Below, piece after piece: positions 36,088-44,360 of a stretch of DNA of 64,000 nucleotides. Under the pieces are notes generated by a model. It ran no database searches and was not told where the DNA came from. It worked only from the letters and a program-made list of their open reading frames with translations. Both the position numbers and the translations under genes were made by a program. Each line of letters opens with the position of its first letter. The stretch's first letter is position 1. The stretch comes from Chitinophaga varians (lineage in GTDB: Bacteria; Bacteroidota; Bacteroidia; Chitinophagales; Chitinophagaceae): the NCBI RefSeq assembly GCF_014529945.1, contig NZ_JACVFB010000007.1:310001-374000 (forward strand). Direction: 5' to 3'.

Positions 36088-36414
36088 ATGATAACCGTTT
36101 CAGAAAAAGCAGGAGTATATATTAAGACACTGATGGAGACCGAACATCACGCTCCCGGCACATTTGTAAGAGTAGGTGTGAAAGGCGGCGGTTGCTCCGG
36201 CCTTGAATATGTGATGAAATTCGAGACAGAAGAACAGGAAGGAGATCAGGTATTTGAAGATAAAGGCATCAAAGTAGTGGTACAGATGAAGAGCCTGCTC
36301 TACCTGTACGGTACCGAACTGGACTACTCCGATGGCCTGAATGGCAAAGGCCTTTTCTTCAACAACCCGAATGCAACGAGAACATGCAGCTGCGGCGAAA
36401 GCTTCGCGGTATAA
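36088..36414 (+). CDS. sufA: Fe-S cluster A-type carrier SufA/IscA
   Basis: 108-residue A-type scaffold or carrier that takes Fe-S clusters from the SufBCD complex to targets. The three ligand Cys are present: GGGCSGLEY near residue 36, and CSCGESF at the C-terminus. Length and pattern fit the family. It is the first suf gene, 13 bp before sufB. Confidence 0.92.
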   Translation: MITVSEKAGVYIKTLMETEHHAPGTFVRVGVKGGGCSGLEYVMKFETEEQEGDQVFEDKGIKVVVQMKSLLYLYGTELDYSDGLNGKGLFFNNPNATRTCSCGESFAV

Positions 36415-36427
36415 ATATCAAAATCGT

Positions 36428-37873
36428 ATGATGAACAGTAACGAAATAATAGATGATATAGCCAATAAGGAGTACGAGTTTGGCTTTACCACCGATATTG
36501 AAATGGATATCGCTCCTCCGGGGCTGAATGAAGATATCATCCGCTTTATTTCCGCTAAAAAGAATGAACCGGAATGGCTGCTGGAATGGCGTCTGAAAGG
36601 TTTTGCCGCCTTTAAGAAAATGCAGTTCCCTTCCTGGCAGCACTTCGAAATGCCGGAGCTGGACCTGCAGGCGCTCTCCTACTATGCCGCTCCCAAAAAG
36701 AAAAAACAACTCAACAGCCTCGATGAAGTAGATCCGGAACTGCTGGCCACCTTCGAAAAGCTGGGTATTCCGCTCAACGAACAGAAGGCGCTCGCCGGTG
36801 TGGCCGTTGACGCCGTGTTCGACAGCGTATCCGTAGCCACTACCTTCAAAGGCAAACTGAAAGAGATGGGTGTGATATTCTGCTCTTTCGGTGAAGCGGT
36901 ACAGGAATACCCTGACCTGGTAAAAAAATACCTGGGCACGGTAGTACCTCACTCTGATAACATTTTTGCCGCGCTGAACTCCGCTGTGTTTTCTGACGGC
37001 TCTTTCACCTATATCCCGAAAGGCGTACGCTGCCCGATGGAACTGAGCACTTACTTCCGTATCAATGCCCAGAACACCGGCCAGTTTGAACGTACCCTCA
37101 TCATCGCCGATGAAGGCAGCTATGTGAGCTACCTCGAAGGCTGTACCGCTCCCATGCGTGATGAGAACCAGCTGCATGCTGCCGTAGTGGAACTCGTAGC
37201 CCTGGACCATGCGGAAATCAAGTACTCTACCGTACAGAACTGGTACCCCGGCGATAAAGACGGTAAAGGCGGTATCTACAACTTCGTGACCAAAAGAGGT
37301 ATCTGCAAAGGCAACGCCAGCAAGATTTCCTGGACACAGGTGGAAACCGGCTCCGCCATCACCTGGAAATACCCCAGCGTGATCCTGCAGGGCGACTACT
37401 CCGAGGGTGAATTCTACTCTGTAGCAGTAGTACGCAACAAACAGATCGCAGATACCGGTACCAAAATCCACCACATCGGTAAAGGCACCAAAAGCCGTAT
37501 CATCTCCAAAGGTATCTCTGCCGGCAGAGGCGATAACAGCTACCGCGGCCTGGTGGCCGTTGGTCCCCGTGCCGACAACGCCCGTAACTTTACCCAGTGC
37601 GACTCCCTGCTGATCGGCAATGAGTGCGGCTCCCACACTTTCCCGTATATCGAATCCCGCAATAAAACAGCGATGATCGAACACGAAGCCACCACCTCCA
37701 AAATCGGAGAAGATCAGATCTTCTATCTGAACGCCCGTGGCATCGATACGGAAAAAGCCGTAGCCCTGATCGTAAACGGTTACGTAAAGGAAGTACTGAA
37801 CCAGCTCCCCATGGAATTTGCCGTGGAAGCACAGAAATTATTATCTATCACACTTGAAGGAAGCGTTGGATAA
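36428..37873 (+). CDS. sufB: Fe-S cluster assembly protein SufB
   Basis: 481 residues of the SufBC2D scaffold where clusters are built. The start ATG at 36428 gives MMNSNEIIDDIANKEYEFGF; a longer frame from 36341 runs through the end of sufA and is not used. The right-handed beta-helix core shows GVRCPMELSTYFRINAQ, EGCTAPMRDENQLHAAVVEL, NFTQCDSLLIGNECGS (the Cys matches the catalytic Cys405 of E. coli) and the EHEATTSKIGEDQIFYL end pattern. Confidence 0.97.
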   Translation: MMNSNEIIDDIANKEYEFGFTTDIEMDIAPPGLNEDIIRFISAKKNEPEWLLEWRLKGFAAFKKMQFPSWQHFEMPELDLQALSYYAAPKKKKQLNSLDEVDPELLATFEKLGIPLNEQKALAGVAVDAVFDSVSVATTFKGKLKEMGVIFCSFGEAVQEYPDLVKKYLGTVVPHSDNIFAALNSAVFSDGSFTYIPKGVRCPMELSTYFRINAQNTGQFERTLIIADEGSYVSYLEGCTAPMRDENQLHAAVVELVALDHAEIKYSTVQNWYPGDKDGKGGIYNFVTKRGICKGNASKISWTQVETGSAITWKYPSVILQGDYSEGEFYSVAVVRNKQIADTGTKIHHIGKGTKSRIISKGISAGRGDNSYRGLVAVGPRADNARNFTQCDSLLIGNECGSHTFPYIESRNKTAMIEHEATTSKIGEDQIFYLNARGIDTEKAVALIVNGYVKEVLNQLPMEFAVEAQKLLSITLEGSVG

Positions 37874-37917
37874 TTCGCTTATCCAATTAACTACATACAG
37901 AACGAAATAAAACAATC

Positions 37918-38682
37918 ATGCTGACGATTAAAAATCTGCACGCAGAAGTAGAAGGGAAACAAATTCTGAAAGGCATTAACCTCGAAATAGGTAAAGGCGA
38001 AACACATGCCATCATGGGCCCTAACGGTTCCGGCAAAAGTTCGCTGGCCTCCGTGCTCGCAGGCCGTGACAACTATACCGTTACCGAAGGGGAAGTATGG
38101 TTCAATGGTAAAAACCTGCTGGACCTGTCTCCCGAAGACCGTGCCCGTGAAGGCGTATTCCTGGCGTTTCAATACCCTGTTGAAATTCCGGGCGTGTCCA
38201 ACCTGAACTTTCTGAAGACTGCCCTCAATGAAATCAGGACCTACAAAGGCCTGCCTACCATTGAAGGCCGTGACTTCCTGAAACTGACCAAAGAGAAGCA
38301 GCAGCTGGTAGACTTTAACGCCAACCTGATGAACCGCTCCCTGAACGAAGGTTTCAGCGGTGGTGAAAAGAAACGTAACGAAATATTCCAACTGGCCATG
38401 CTGGACCCTCAACTGGCCATCCTGGACGAAACAGACTCCGGTCTGGATATCGACGCGCTGCGTATCGTTTCCAACGGCGTTAACAAACTCCGTGACGCAG
38501 AAAAATCTTTCGTAGTGATCACGCACTACCAGCGCCTGCTGGAATACATCGTGCCTGACTTTGTACACGTGCTGTACAACGGCCGTATCATCAAAACCGG
38601 TACCAAGGAACTGGCCCTGGAACTGGAAGAAAGAGGCTACGACTGGCTGAAGGAAGAGTTACATTTGAAAGAATCAGTATAA
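37918..38682 (+). CDS. sufC: Fe-S assembly ATPase SufC
   Basis: 254-residue ABC-type ATPase that powers the SufBCD complex. Walker A GPNGSGKSSLA near 35-45, signature LNEGFSGGEKKR near 142, and Walker B LAILDETDSGLD near 163 are all intact. It is 44 bp from sufB and 13 bp before sufD. Confidence 0.97.
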   Translation: MLTIKNLHAEVEGKQILKGINLEIGKGETHAIMGPNGSGKSSLASVLAGRDNYTVTEGEVWFNGKNLLDLSPEDRAREGVFLAFQYPVEIPGVSNLNFLKTALNEIRTYKGLPTIEGRDFLKLTKEKQQLVDFNANLMNRSLNEGFSGGEKKRNEIFQLAMLDPQLAILDETDSGLDIDALRIVSNGVNKLRDAEKSFVVITHYQRLLEYIVPDFVHVLYNGRIIKTGTKELALELEERGYDWLKEELHLKESV

Positions 38683-38695
38683 GAAGCATACCATT

Positions 38696-40006
38696 ATGAC
38701 GAGTGATATTACATTGCCTTTTTACCAGGCGTTAACGACCGATGTAAACGCATTATCGACCTGCCAGGCGCAGGACGATCTGCAAGGCGTCCGCCGGGAG
38801 GCTCTGGAACGCTTCGCTGTGTTGGGTCTTCCCACACTGAAAACAGAAGCATGGCGTTATTCCAACATACAACGTTATCTGAAGGAGTTCCCTTATGAAC
38901 TGCTGTATGCCACCACTACCGTACCGGCTTCCGTGGTAGCCCAGGCTGCCATCCCGGAACTGGACTGCTATCGCATTGTGCTGGTAAACGGCCACCTGCA
39001 GGCAGATCATTCTGAACTGCCCGCCGGTAAAGGTATTACCATCGGTGCTCTCAGCGCCCACACACAGGCGCCTGGCTTCACCAAGTGGTTCAACAAACAA
39101 CACCACCTGGCCCAGGAATCACTGGCCACCCTTAATACAGCCTTCTTCACCGACGGTCTGTATATAGAACTGGCAGCCAATACTGTGATCGATAAACCGA
39201 TACATATCGTTCATGTATACACCGCCACACAGCACGCATTTATCCAGCCCCGCCACCTGTGGGTGCTGAACAGAAGCGCTGCCGCTACCATCATCGAAAG
39301 CGCCGTTCATCCGGACGCCGACGTCGTGACCTTCGCTAACAGCGTCCTGGAAACAGTGGTAGAAGACAATGCAGAACTGTGGCATTACAATATTCAACTG
39401 GGCGACCAGCACTTCCGTGAAGTGCATACCACCGCCGCTCAGCAACAGGCCAACAGCCGTTACCATCATTTTAACTTTACCCTGCCCGGTACCCCGTTCA
39501 CCCGCAATAACCTGAGCGTGGCCCTCAACGGCAGCTATACGGAAACGAACCTGAACGGCCTGTACCTTGCCAATGGCAGCCAGCATGTAGACAACCATAC
39601 TTTTATGGACCACATCATGCCTAACTGCAACAGCAACGAACTGTACAAAGGTGTACTGCTCGACAGCGCCAACGGCGTTTTCACCGGCAGGATCCTGGTA
39701 CATCAGGAAGCGCAGAAAACCAACGCCTTCCAGCAGAACAACAACCTGCTGCTGGGCGCCAAAGCAGATATCAACTCCCAACCGCAGCTGGAAATTTATG
39801 CCGACGACGTAAAATGCAGCCATGGTTTCACCGCCGGACAGTTCAGCGAAGAATCCATGTTCTACCTGCGCTCCCGTGGTATCGGAGAAGATGCTGCCAA
39901 AGCACTGATGGTGAATGCCTTCTCCCATGATATTACCGACGAAGTGAAGGTACCTGCCCTGCAACATTACCTGCAGGAACAGATTGCCGCCATCATGAAC
40001 AACTAA
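38696..40006 (+). CDS. sufD: Fe-S assembly protein SufD
   Basis: 436 residues, paralogue of SufB and partner in SufBC2D. N-terminal helical part, then the beta-helix with LDSANGVFTGRILVHQEAQ and DVKCSHGFTAGQFSEE; the His after KCS matches the functional His360 of E. coli SufD. The C-terminal RSRGIGEDAAKALMVNAFSH is typical. It precedes sufS by 11 bp. Confidence 0.95.
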   Translation: MTSDITLPFYQALTTDVNALSTCQAQDDLQGVRREALERFAVLGLPTLKTEAWRYSNIQRYLKEFPYELLYATTTVPASVVAQAAIPELDCYRIVLVNGHLQADHSELPAGKGITIGALSAHTQAPGFTKWFNKQHHLAQESLATLNTAFFTDGLYIELAANTVIDKPIHIVHVYTATQHAFIQPRHLWVLNRSAAATIIESAVHPDADVVTFANSVLETVVEDNAELWHYNIQLGDQHFREVHTTAAQQQANSRYHHFNFTLPGTPFTRNNLSVALNGSYTETNLNGLYLANGSQHVDNHTFMDHIMPNCNSNELYKGVLLDSANGVFTGRILVHQEAQKTNAFQQNNNLLLGAKADINSQPQLEIYADDVKCSHGFTAGQFSEESMFYLRSRGIGEDAAKALMVNAFSHDITDEVKVPALQHYLQEQIAAIMNN

Positions 40007-40017
40007 TTACCCATCCA

Positions 40018-41265
40018 ATGGAACATATTGCTAACATAGAAACCACCGCCCTGGACGTAAAGCAGATCAGGAGGGACTTCCCCATCCTGCAGGAACTGGT
40101 GCACGGTAAACCGCTGGTATATCTGGATAACGGAGCTACCACGCAGAAGCCGCTGACGGTGATAGAAACAGAAGCCCGGTATTACGAAGAATATAACAGC
40201 AATGTGCATCGCGGCGTTCACCACCTGAGCCAGGAAGCCACCAACGCCTACGAGAAAGCCCGCGAAATTGTTGCCGGCTTTATCAATGCGGCGCATTCCC
40301 ATGAAGTGATCTTTACCAAAGGTACTACCGACGGGATCAACCTGGTAGCCAATACCATGGGCCGCCGTTTCCTGAAAGCAGGCGACAGCGTGATCATCTC
40401 CGCGATGGAACACCACTCCAACATCGTTCCCTGGCAGATTGCCTGCGAGGAAAGCGGCGCTACCCTGAAAGTGATCCCTATCAATGAAAAGGGTGAGCTG
40501 AAAATGGACGCGTTCTCCGCCCTGCTCGACGATACGGTGAAAATGATAGCAGTGACGTATGTTTCCAATACGATGGGTACCATTAACCCGGTAGAAGACA
40601 TCATCGCTCAGGCACATGCCCGTAAGATCCCCGTACTGCTGGACGCTGCACAGGCCATCCAGCATATGAGCATCGACGTGCAGGCCCTGCAGGTGGATTT
40701 CCTCGTTTTCTCCGGACATAAAATTTACGGTCCCACCGGCATCGGGGTACTCTACGGTACCACCGAATGGCTGAACAAACTGCCTCCCTACCAGGGTGGC
40801 GGTGATATGATCAAGACCGTTACCTTTGCCAAAACTATCTATAACGAACTGCCTTACAAATTCGAAGCCGGCACTCCGCATATCGCGGGCGCCATCGGTT
40901 TAGGGGCAGCGATCAGATACCTGCAGCAGGTTGGCCTCGACAAAATCCAGCAATGGGAAGAACAACTGCAGGCCTATGCACTGGAACAACTGCGGCAGAT
41001 AGATGGTATCCGCTTCATCGGCGATGCCGCCCGCAGAAGTGGCGCTATCTCCTTCCTGATACACGACATTCACCCGTTCGACCTCGGTGAATTACTGGAC
41101 CAGCAAGGAATTGCCGTAAGAACAGGACATCACTGCTGCGAACCGCTGATGGATGAGTTTAAAATTCCCGGTACGGTCCGGGCGTCGCTCACCTTCTACA
41201 ATACGAAGGAAGACATTGACAAGCTGGTAGCCGGTATCCATCGGGCTGTGTCCATGCTGCGGTAA
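40018..41265 (+). CDS. sufS: Cysteine desulfurase SufS
   Basis: 415-residue PLP enzyme that takes sulfur from cysteine as persulfide. PLP Lys in FSGHKIYGPTGIG (about 236), the YLDNGATTQKP start, VHRGVHHLSQEAT, and the catalytic Cys in RTGHHCCEPL near 374 (the active-site pair of the SufS group). Usual length. It feeds sulfur to the SufE encoded 15 bp downstream. Confidence 0.96.
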   Translation: MEHIANIETTALDVKQIRRDFPILQELVHGKPLVYLDNGATTQKPLTVIETEARYYEEYNSNVHRGVHHLSQEATNAYEKAREIVAGFINAAHSHEVIFTKGTTDGINLVANTMGRRFLKAGDSVIISAMEHHSNIVPWQIACEESGATLKVIPINEKGELKMDAFSALLDDTVKMIAVTYVSNTMGTINPVEDIIAQAHARKIPVLLDAAQAIQHMSIDVQALQVDFLVFSGHKIYGPTGIGVLYGTTEWLNKLPPYQGGGDMIKTVTFAKTIYNELPYKFEAGTPHIAGAIGLGAAIRYLQQVGLDKIQQWEEQLQAYALEQLRQIDGIRFIGDAARRSGAISFLIHDIHPFDLGELLDQQGIAVRTGHHCCEPLMDEFKIPGTVRASLTFYNTKEDIDKLVAGIHRAVSMLR

Positions 41266-41280
41266 AAGGAGACTACTATT

Positions 41281-41709
41281 ATGACGATCAACGAAAGACA
41301 GGATGAAATAAAGTCCGACTTTGAAGTAATGAGCAACTGGGAGGATAAGTATGAATATATTATCCAACTGGGCAAGGATTTGCCGCTCATTGCAGATGAA
41401 TACAAGACACCGGAGAATCTGATCAAAGGCTGTCAGTCGCGCGTGTGGCTGCACACCGAGCTCAGAGACGGCAATCTGTACTTCACTGCCGACAGCGATG
41501 CCGTGATCACCAAAGGGCTGGTAAGCCTGATGATTTACGTGCTCTCCGGACATACGCCCAAAGAGATAGCCAGCGCGGATATCTACTTTATCAACGACAT
41601 CGGCCTGAGCAGCCATCTCTCTCCTACCCGCTCCAACGGGTTGCTGAGTATGCTCAAACAGATGAAACTTTATGCAGTAGCCTACCAGGCAAAAACAAAC
41701 CAGTCATGA
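41281..41709 (+). CDS. sufE: Sulfur acceptor SufE
   Basis: 142 residues. The sulfur-accepting Cys lies in LIKGCQSRVWLHTEL near 51. It takes persulfide from SufS and passes it to SufB. The stop TGA overlaps the start of the next gene (ATGA), so the two are translationally coupled. Confidence 0.94.
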   Translation: MTINERQDEIKSDFEVMSNWEDKYEYIIQLGKDLPLIADEYKTPENLIKGCQSRVWLHTELRDGNLYFTADSDAVITKGLVSLMIYVLSGHTPKEIASADIYFINDIGLSSHLSPTRSNGLLSMLKQMKLYAVAYQAKTNQS

Positions 41710-42020
41710 GCGAAGAAGTTACATTAAGGGAAAAGATAGAAGAACAGCTGAAAACCGTATACGACCCGGAAATCCCTGTCAACATCTGGGAACTGGGACT
41801 GGTATACGCCATCAAGATCAAAGAGAATAACCGCATCGGCATTGATATGACGCTCACCGCCCCCGGATGCCCGGTAGCCGGCGATATCATCCGCGAAGTG
41901 GATGAGAAAGTCCGCAATATTGAAGGCGTATCGGAAGTGGACGTACACCTTACTTTTGATCCACCATGGACGAAAGAAATGATGAGCGAAGAAGCCAAAC
42001 TGGAACTTGGTTTTCTTTAA
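41706..42020 (+). CDS. sufT: SufT/MIP18-type (DUF59) Fe-S maturation protein
   Basis: 104 residues of the DUF59/MIP18 family: YDPEIPVNIWELGLVY near 19-34, MTLTAPGCPVAGDI near 51-64 with the conserved Cys, and VDVHLTFDPPWTKEMMS near the end. It acts in late Fe-S delivery. The ATG at 41706 overlaps the sufE stop; an alternative longer frame from 41445 is out of phase with sufE and is a shadow. It is the last suf gene, followed by a terminator. Confidence 0.92.
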   Translation: MSEEVTLREKIEEQLKTVYDPEIPVNIWELGLVYAIKIKENNRIGIDMTLTAPGCPVAGDIIREVDEKVRNIEGVSEVDVHLTFDPPWTKEMMSEEAKLELGFL

Positions 42021-42040
42021 TCGGAAATAATATATGATTG

Positions 42041-42070
42041 AAAACGTCCCCTCCCGGGACGTTTTTTTTT
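42041..42070 (+). terminator. Terminator of the suf operon
   Basis: AACGTCCC and GGGACGTT form an 8-bp stem with a short CTCCC-type loop, followed by nine T. It lies 20 bp past sufT. Confidence 0.9.
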
Positions 42071-42072
42071 GC

Positions 42073-42090
42073 TCAGGGCTTTGGCCCTGG
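42073..42090. repeat. REP-like palindrome, copy 2
   Basis: CAGGGC and GCCCTG with a TTTG loop and right flank GGGCTACG, matching copy 1 at 22571-22590 in stem, loop length and flank. It sits directly behind the suf terminator. Confidence 0.65.
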
Positions 42091-42494
42091 GCTACGTTTA
42101 GATAACAAAATAAATCTGTGCGTTCAATGCGGCAAACATGACAGGATCCTGTATAATTACTTTTATTTGTTGCCTGTTTTGCCTGCCTCTTACTTGTCAT
42201 GATATTTAAACAACCAGATATTAAATATTGATAATCAGCTATTTATTAAATACAAAGTAGACCACTTCCATAACAAGCGCTACCCGTTCGTTTTTTCCAT
42301 AAAACCTTATTTTTAAGCCGGAAATTGTGGTGTTACTATATACACTGCGTAGTATTAAACGATATTTGGCTTTTATTTTATGAAATTATTTAATTTGTAG
42401 CATTGTTCATCAACAACGACTTTCAGGCTATTTTGATGCATGCAATGGGTTAAATTAAATAAGTAAATAACCTAATAATAAAATAACTAAATAA
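42091..42494. other. AT-rich upstream region of the SWIM-MoxR cassette
   Basis: 404 bp, strongly AT-rich toward its right end (many TAAATAA words, 42400-42494). It must hold the promoter of the cassette, but I find no exact TTTG/TAnnTTTG pair and no clear operator. Confidence 0.5.
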
Positions 42495-43805
42495 TTGGAC
42501 CTAACGGAAGAACAGGTGCTGGCGATGGCACCCGATGAATCGTCCCGCAAAGCGGGAAAAGAGCTGGCCAAACCGGCCAGGTGGGTCAGTACGGGCTTCA
42601 GCGAGGCCGCCCTGTGGGGTGAATGCCAGGGCAGCGGTAGTAAACCCTACCAGACCCAGGTGGATACCGGCACCATGGCCTTTCGTTGCAGCTGCCCCAG
42701 TCGCAAGTTCCCCTGTAAACATGGCGTGGGCCTTCTCTTATATTATGCCCGGGAGAAAGCCTCCTTTGTGCAGCAGGAACAGCCGGCATGGGTTACAGAC
42801 TGGATCAGCAAGCGCACGGAAAAGGCGGAAAAGAAAACGCAACAGGCCACGGAAGCCAAACCTGTGGACGAAGCCGCTCAGACCAAAAGACAGGACGCCC
42901 GGCACCGGAAAGTAAGCGACGGCCTGGAAGAACTGATACGTTGGGCCAAAGACCTGGTACGCAACGGGATCATCGGGCTACCTGACAAAGGCGCCGATAT
43001 GTGCGAAAACATGGCCCGGCGCATGGTAGACGCACAGGCATCCGGCCTGGCCGCCGTACTCCGGGAAATGGCGGAAATCAGCTACTACAGCGATGGCTGG
43101 CAACATACATTTATGGACCAGCTGCTACGGTTGTATCTGACCGCAAAGGCCTATGGTCATCTGGACAAACTGGCCCCCTCCCTTCAGCAGGATATCCGAA
43201 CACTCGTTGGCTACTCCCAGTCGCAGGAAGAACTTAAAACCCAATCCGGCATTACGGATACCTGGCTGGTACTCGGTAAACAGACCACCGAAGAGGACCG
43301 GCTCATTACCGAACGGTATTGGCTATACGGTCTTACCACCCGTCGCCCTGCGCTGGTATTACAATTTACCATCCGGCATCAACCGCAGGCACAGCTGATG
43401 CCGGCACCAGGCAGCTGTATACGGGCTGAACTGGTGTATTACCCATCAGCCGCCCCGATGCGGGCGCTCATCAAAACGCAACAAGCCGCACCGGCAGACC
43501 GCCAGTTCCGCGGCTATGCCGGCTGGACAGACGTGATGGCCGCCCAGACACAGGTCGGCAGCCAGTGGCCGCTCTATAACGATCAGGTATATACGATCGC
43601 GGCGCTCACGCTGGTACAACATAACGGCCAGTGGTGGCTGCGCGACGATCAACAACAGGAAATGCAGCTACGGCCGGATTTCCGCAGCCTATGGAAGCTG
43701 CTGGCCCTCAGTGGCGGACAGCCATTGCCCATGGCTGTCATCGGCCGCGAAACGACATACGAACCAATCGGTGTCTGGTACCAGCAGGAATATAAAGTAC
43801 TGTAA
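42495..43805 (+). CDS. SWIM zinc-finger protein
   Basis: 436 residues. The SWIM motif CxCx6CxH is exact: Cys65, Cys67, Cys74, His76 in FRCSCPSRKFPCKH. This motif binds zinc and often DNA or protein partners. The start LTEEQVLAMAPDESSRKAGK is that of the bacterial family found with MoxR/VWA genes. A charged Lys/Glu/Gln linker (about 108-138) and a helical C-terminal half follow, with no enzyme motif seen. The start is TTG at 42495: the codon before is a stop (TAA) and no in-frame ATG precedes Met11. It is the first gene of a six-gene cassette and is separated from the next gene by the tandem repeats. Confidence 0.85.
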   Translation: MDLTEEQVLAMAPDESSRKAGKELAKPARWVSTGFSEAALWGECQGSGSKPYQTQVDTGTMAFRCSCPSRKFPCKHGVGLLLYYAREKASFVQQEQPAWVTDWISKRTEKAEKKTQQATEAKPVDEAAQTKRQDARHRKVSDGLEELIRWAKDLVRNGIIGLPDKGADMCENMARRMVDAQASGLAAVLREMAEISYYSDGWQHTFMDQLLRLYLTAKAYGHLDKLAPSLQQDIRTLVGYSQSQEELKTQSGITDTWLVLGKQTTEEDRLITERYWLYGLTTRRPALVLQFTIRHQPQAQLMPAPGSCIRAELVYYPSAAPMRALIKTQQAAPADRQFRGYAGWTDVMAAQTQVGSQWPLYNDQVYTIAALTLVQHNGQWWLRDDQQQEMQLRPDFRSLWKLLALSGGQPLPMAVIGRETTYEPIGVWYQQEYKVL

Positions 43806-43862
43806 CCAATACCTCGTATAGACGTGCCCGTTTTTCATAAAATACGGATACCGGTAAAAGAC

Positions 43863-44333
43863 CTGGTTATCTGCCCAAAGGAAAGCACTTTAAGACAACC
43901 CGGCATAATAACCGGCGAGGCCACCTGAAGGAACATGTGCTGAAAAAAAACCGGATATCTGCCTAAAGAAAAACTTTAAGACAACCCGGCATAACAACCG
44001 GTGAGGCCACCTGAAGGAACATGTGCTGAAAAAAAACCGGATATCTGCCTAAAGAAAAACTTTAAGACAACCCGGCATAACAACCGGCAAGGCCACCTGA
44101 AGGAACAGGTGCTGAAAAAAACCGGATATCTGCCTAAAGAAAAACTTTAAGACAACCCGGCATAATAACCGGCAAGGCCACCTGAAGGAACAGGTGTTGA
44201 AAAAAAACCGGATATCTGTCTAAAGAAAAACTTTAAGACAACCCGGCATAACAACCGGCGAGGCCACCTGAAGGAACAGGTGCTGAAAAAAAACCGGATA
44301 TCTGCCTAAAGAAAAACTTTAAGACGACCCGGC
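43863..44333. repeat. Tandem array of an 86-bp unit (about 5.5 copies)
   Basis: One degenerate copy (43863-43950), four full units (43951-44036, 44037-44121, 44122-44207, 44208-44293; 86, 85, 86, 86 bp) and a partial one (44294-44333). Each unit begins CCGGATATCT, has a CTAAAG-A5-CTTTAAG near-palindrome, a CCGG-8-CCGG inverted pair, a CACCTG-6-CAGGTG hairpin (with one mismatch in the two leftmost copies, CATGTG) and a run of 7-8 A. Copies differ by only a few bases. The unit is not a multiple of three, so it is not a coding repeat. It fills the only large gap inside the cassette. Confidence 0.92.
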
Positions 44334-44360
44334 TTACAAACAATTTTTAAGCAAACGACG

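Noticed and set aside
36359..37684. Minus-strand frame of 441 codons over sufB
   Set aside because: Shadow of sufB; no start context and no family pattern, while sufB is complete on the plus strand.
43863..44333. CRISPR array reading of the 86-bp repeats
   Set aside because: The units are contiguous and nearly identical with no unique spacers, and no cas genes are present.
43863..44333. Origin iterons or plasmid element
   Set aside because: No replication initiator gene is near, and the array sits inside a chromosomal operon.
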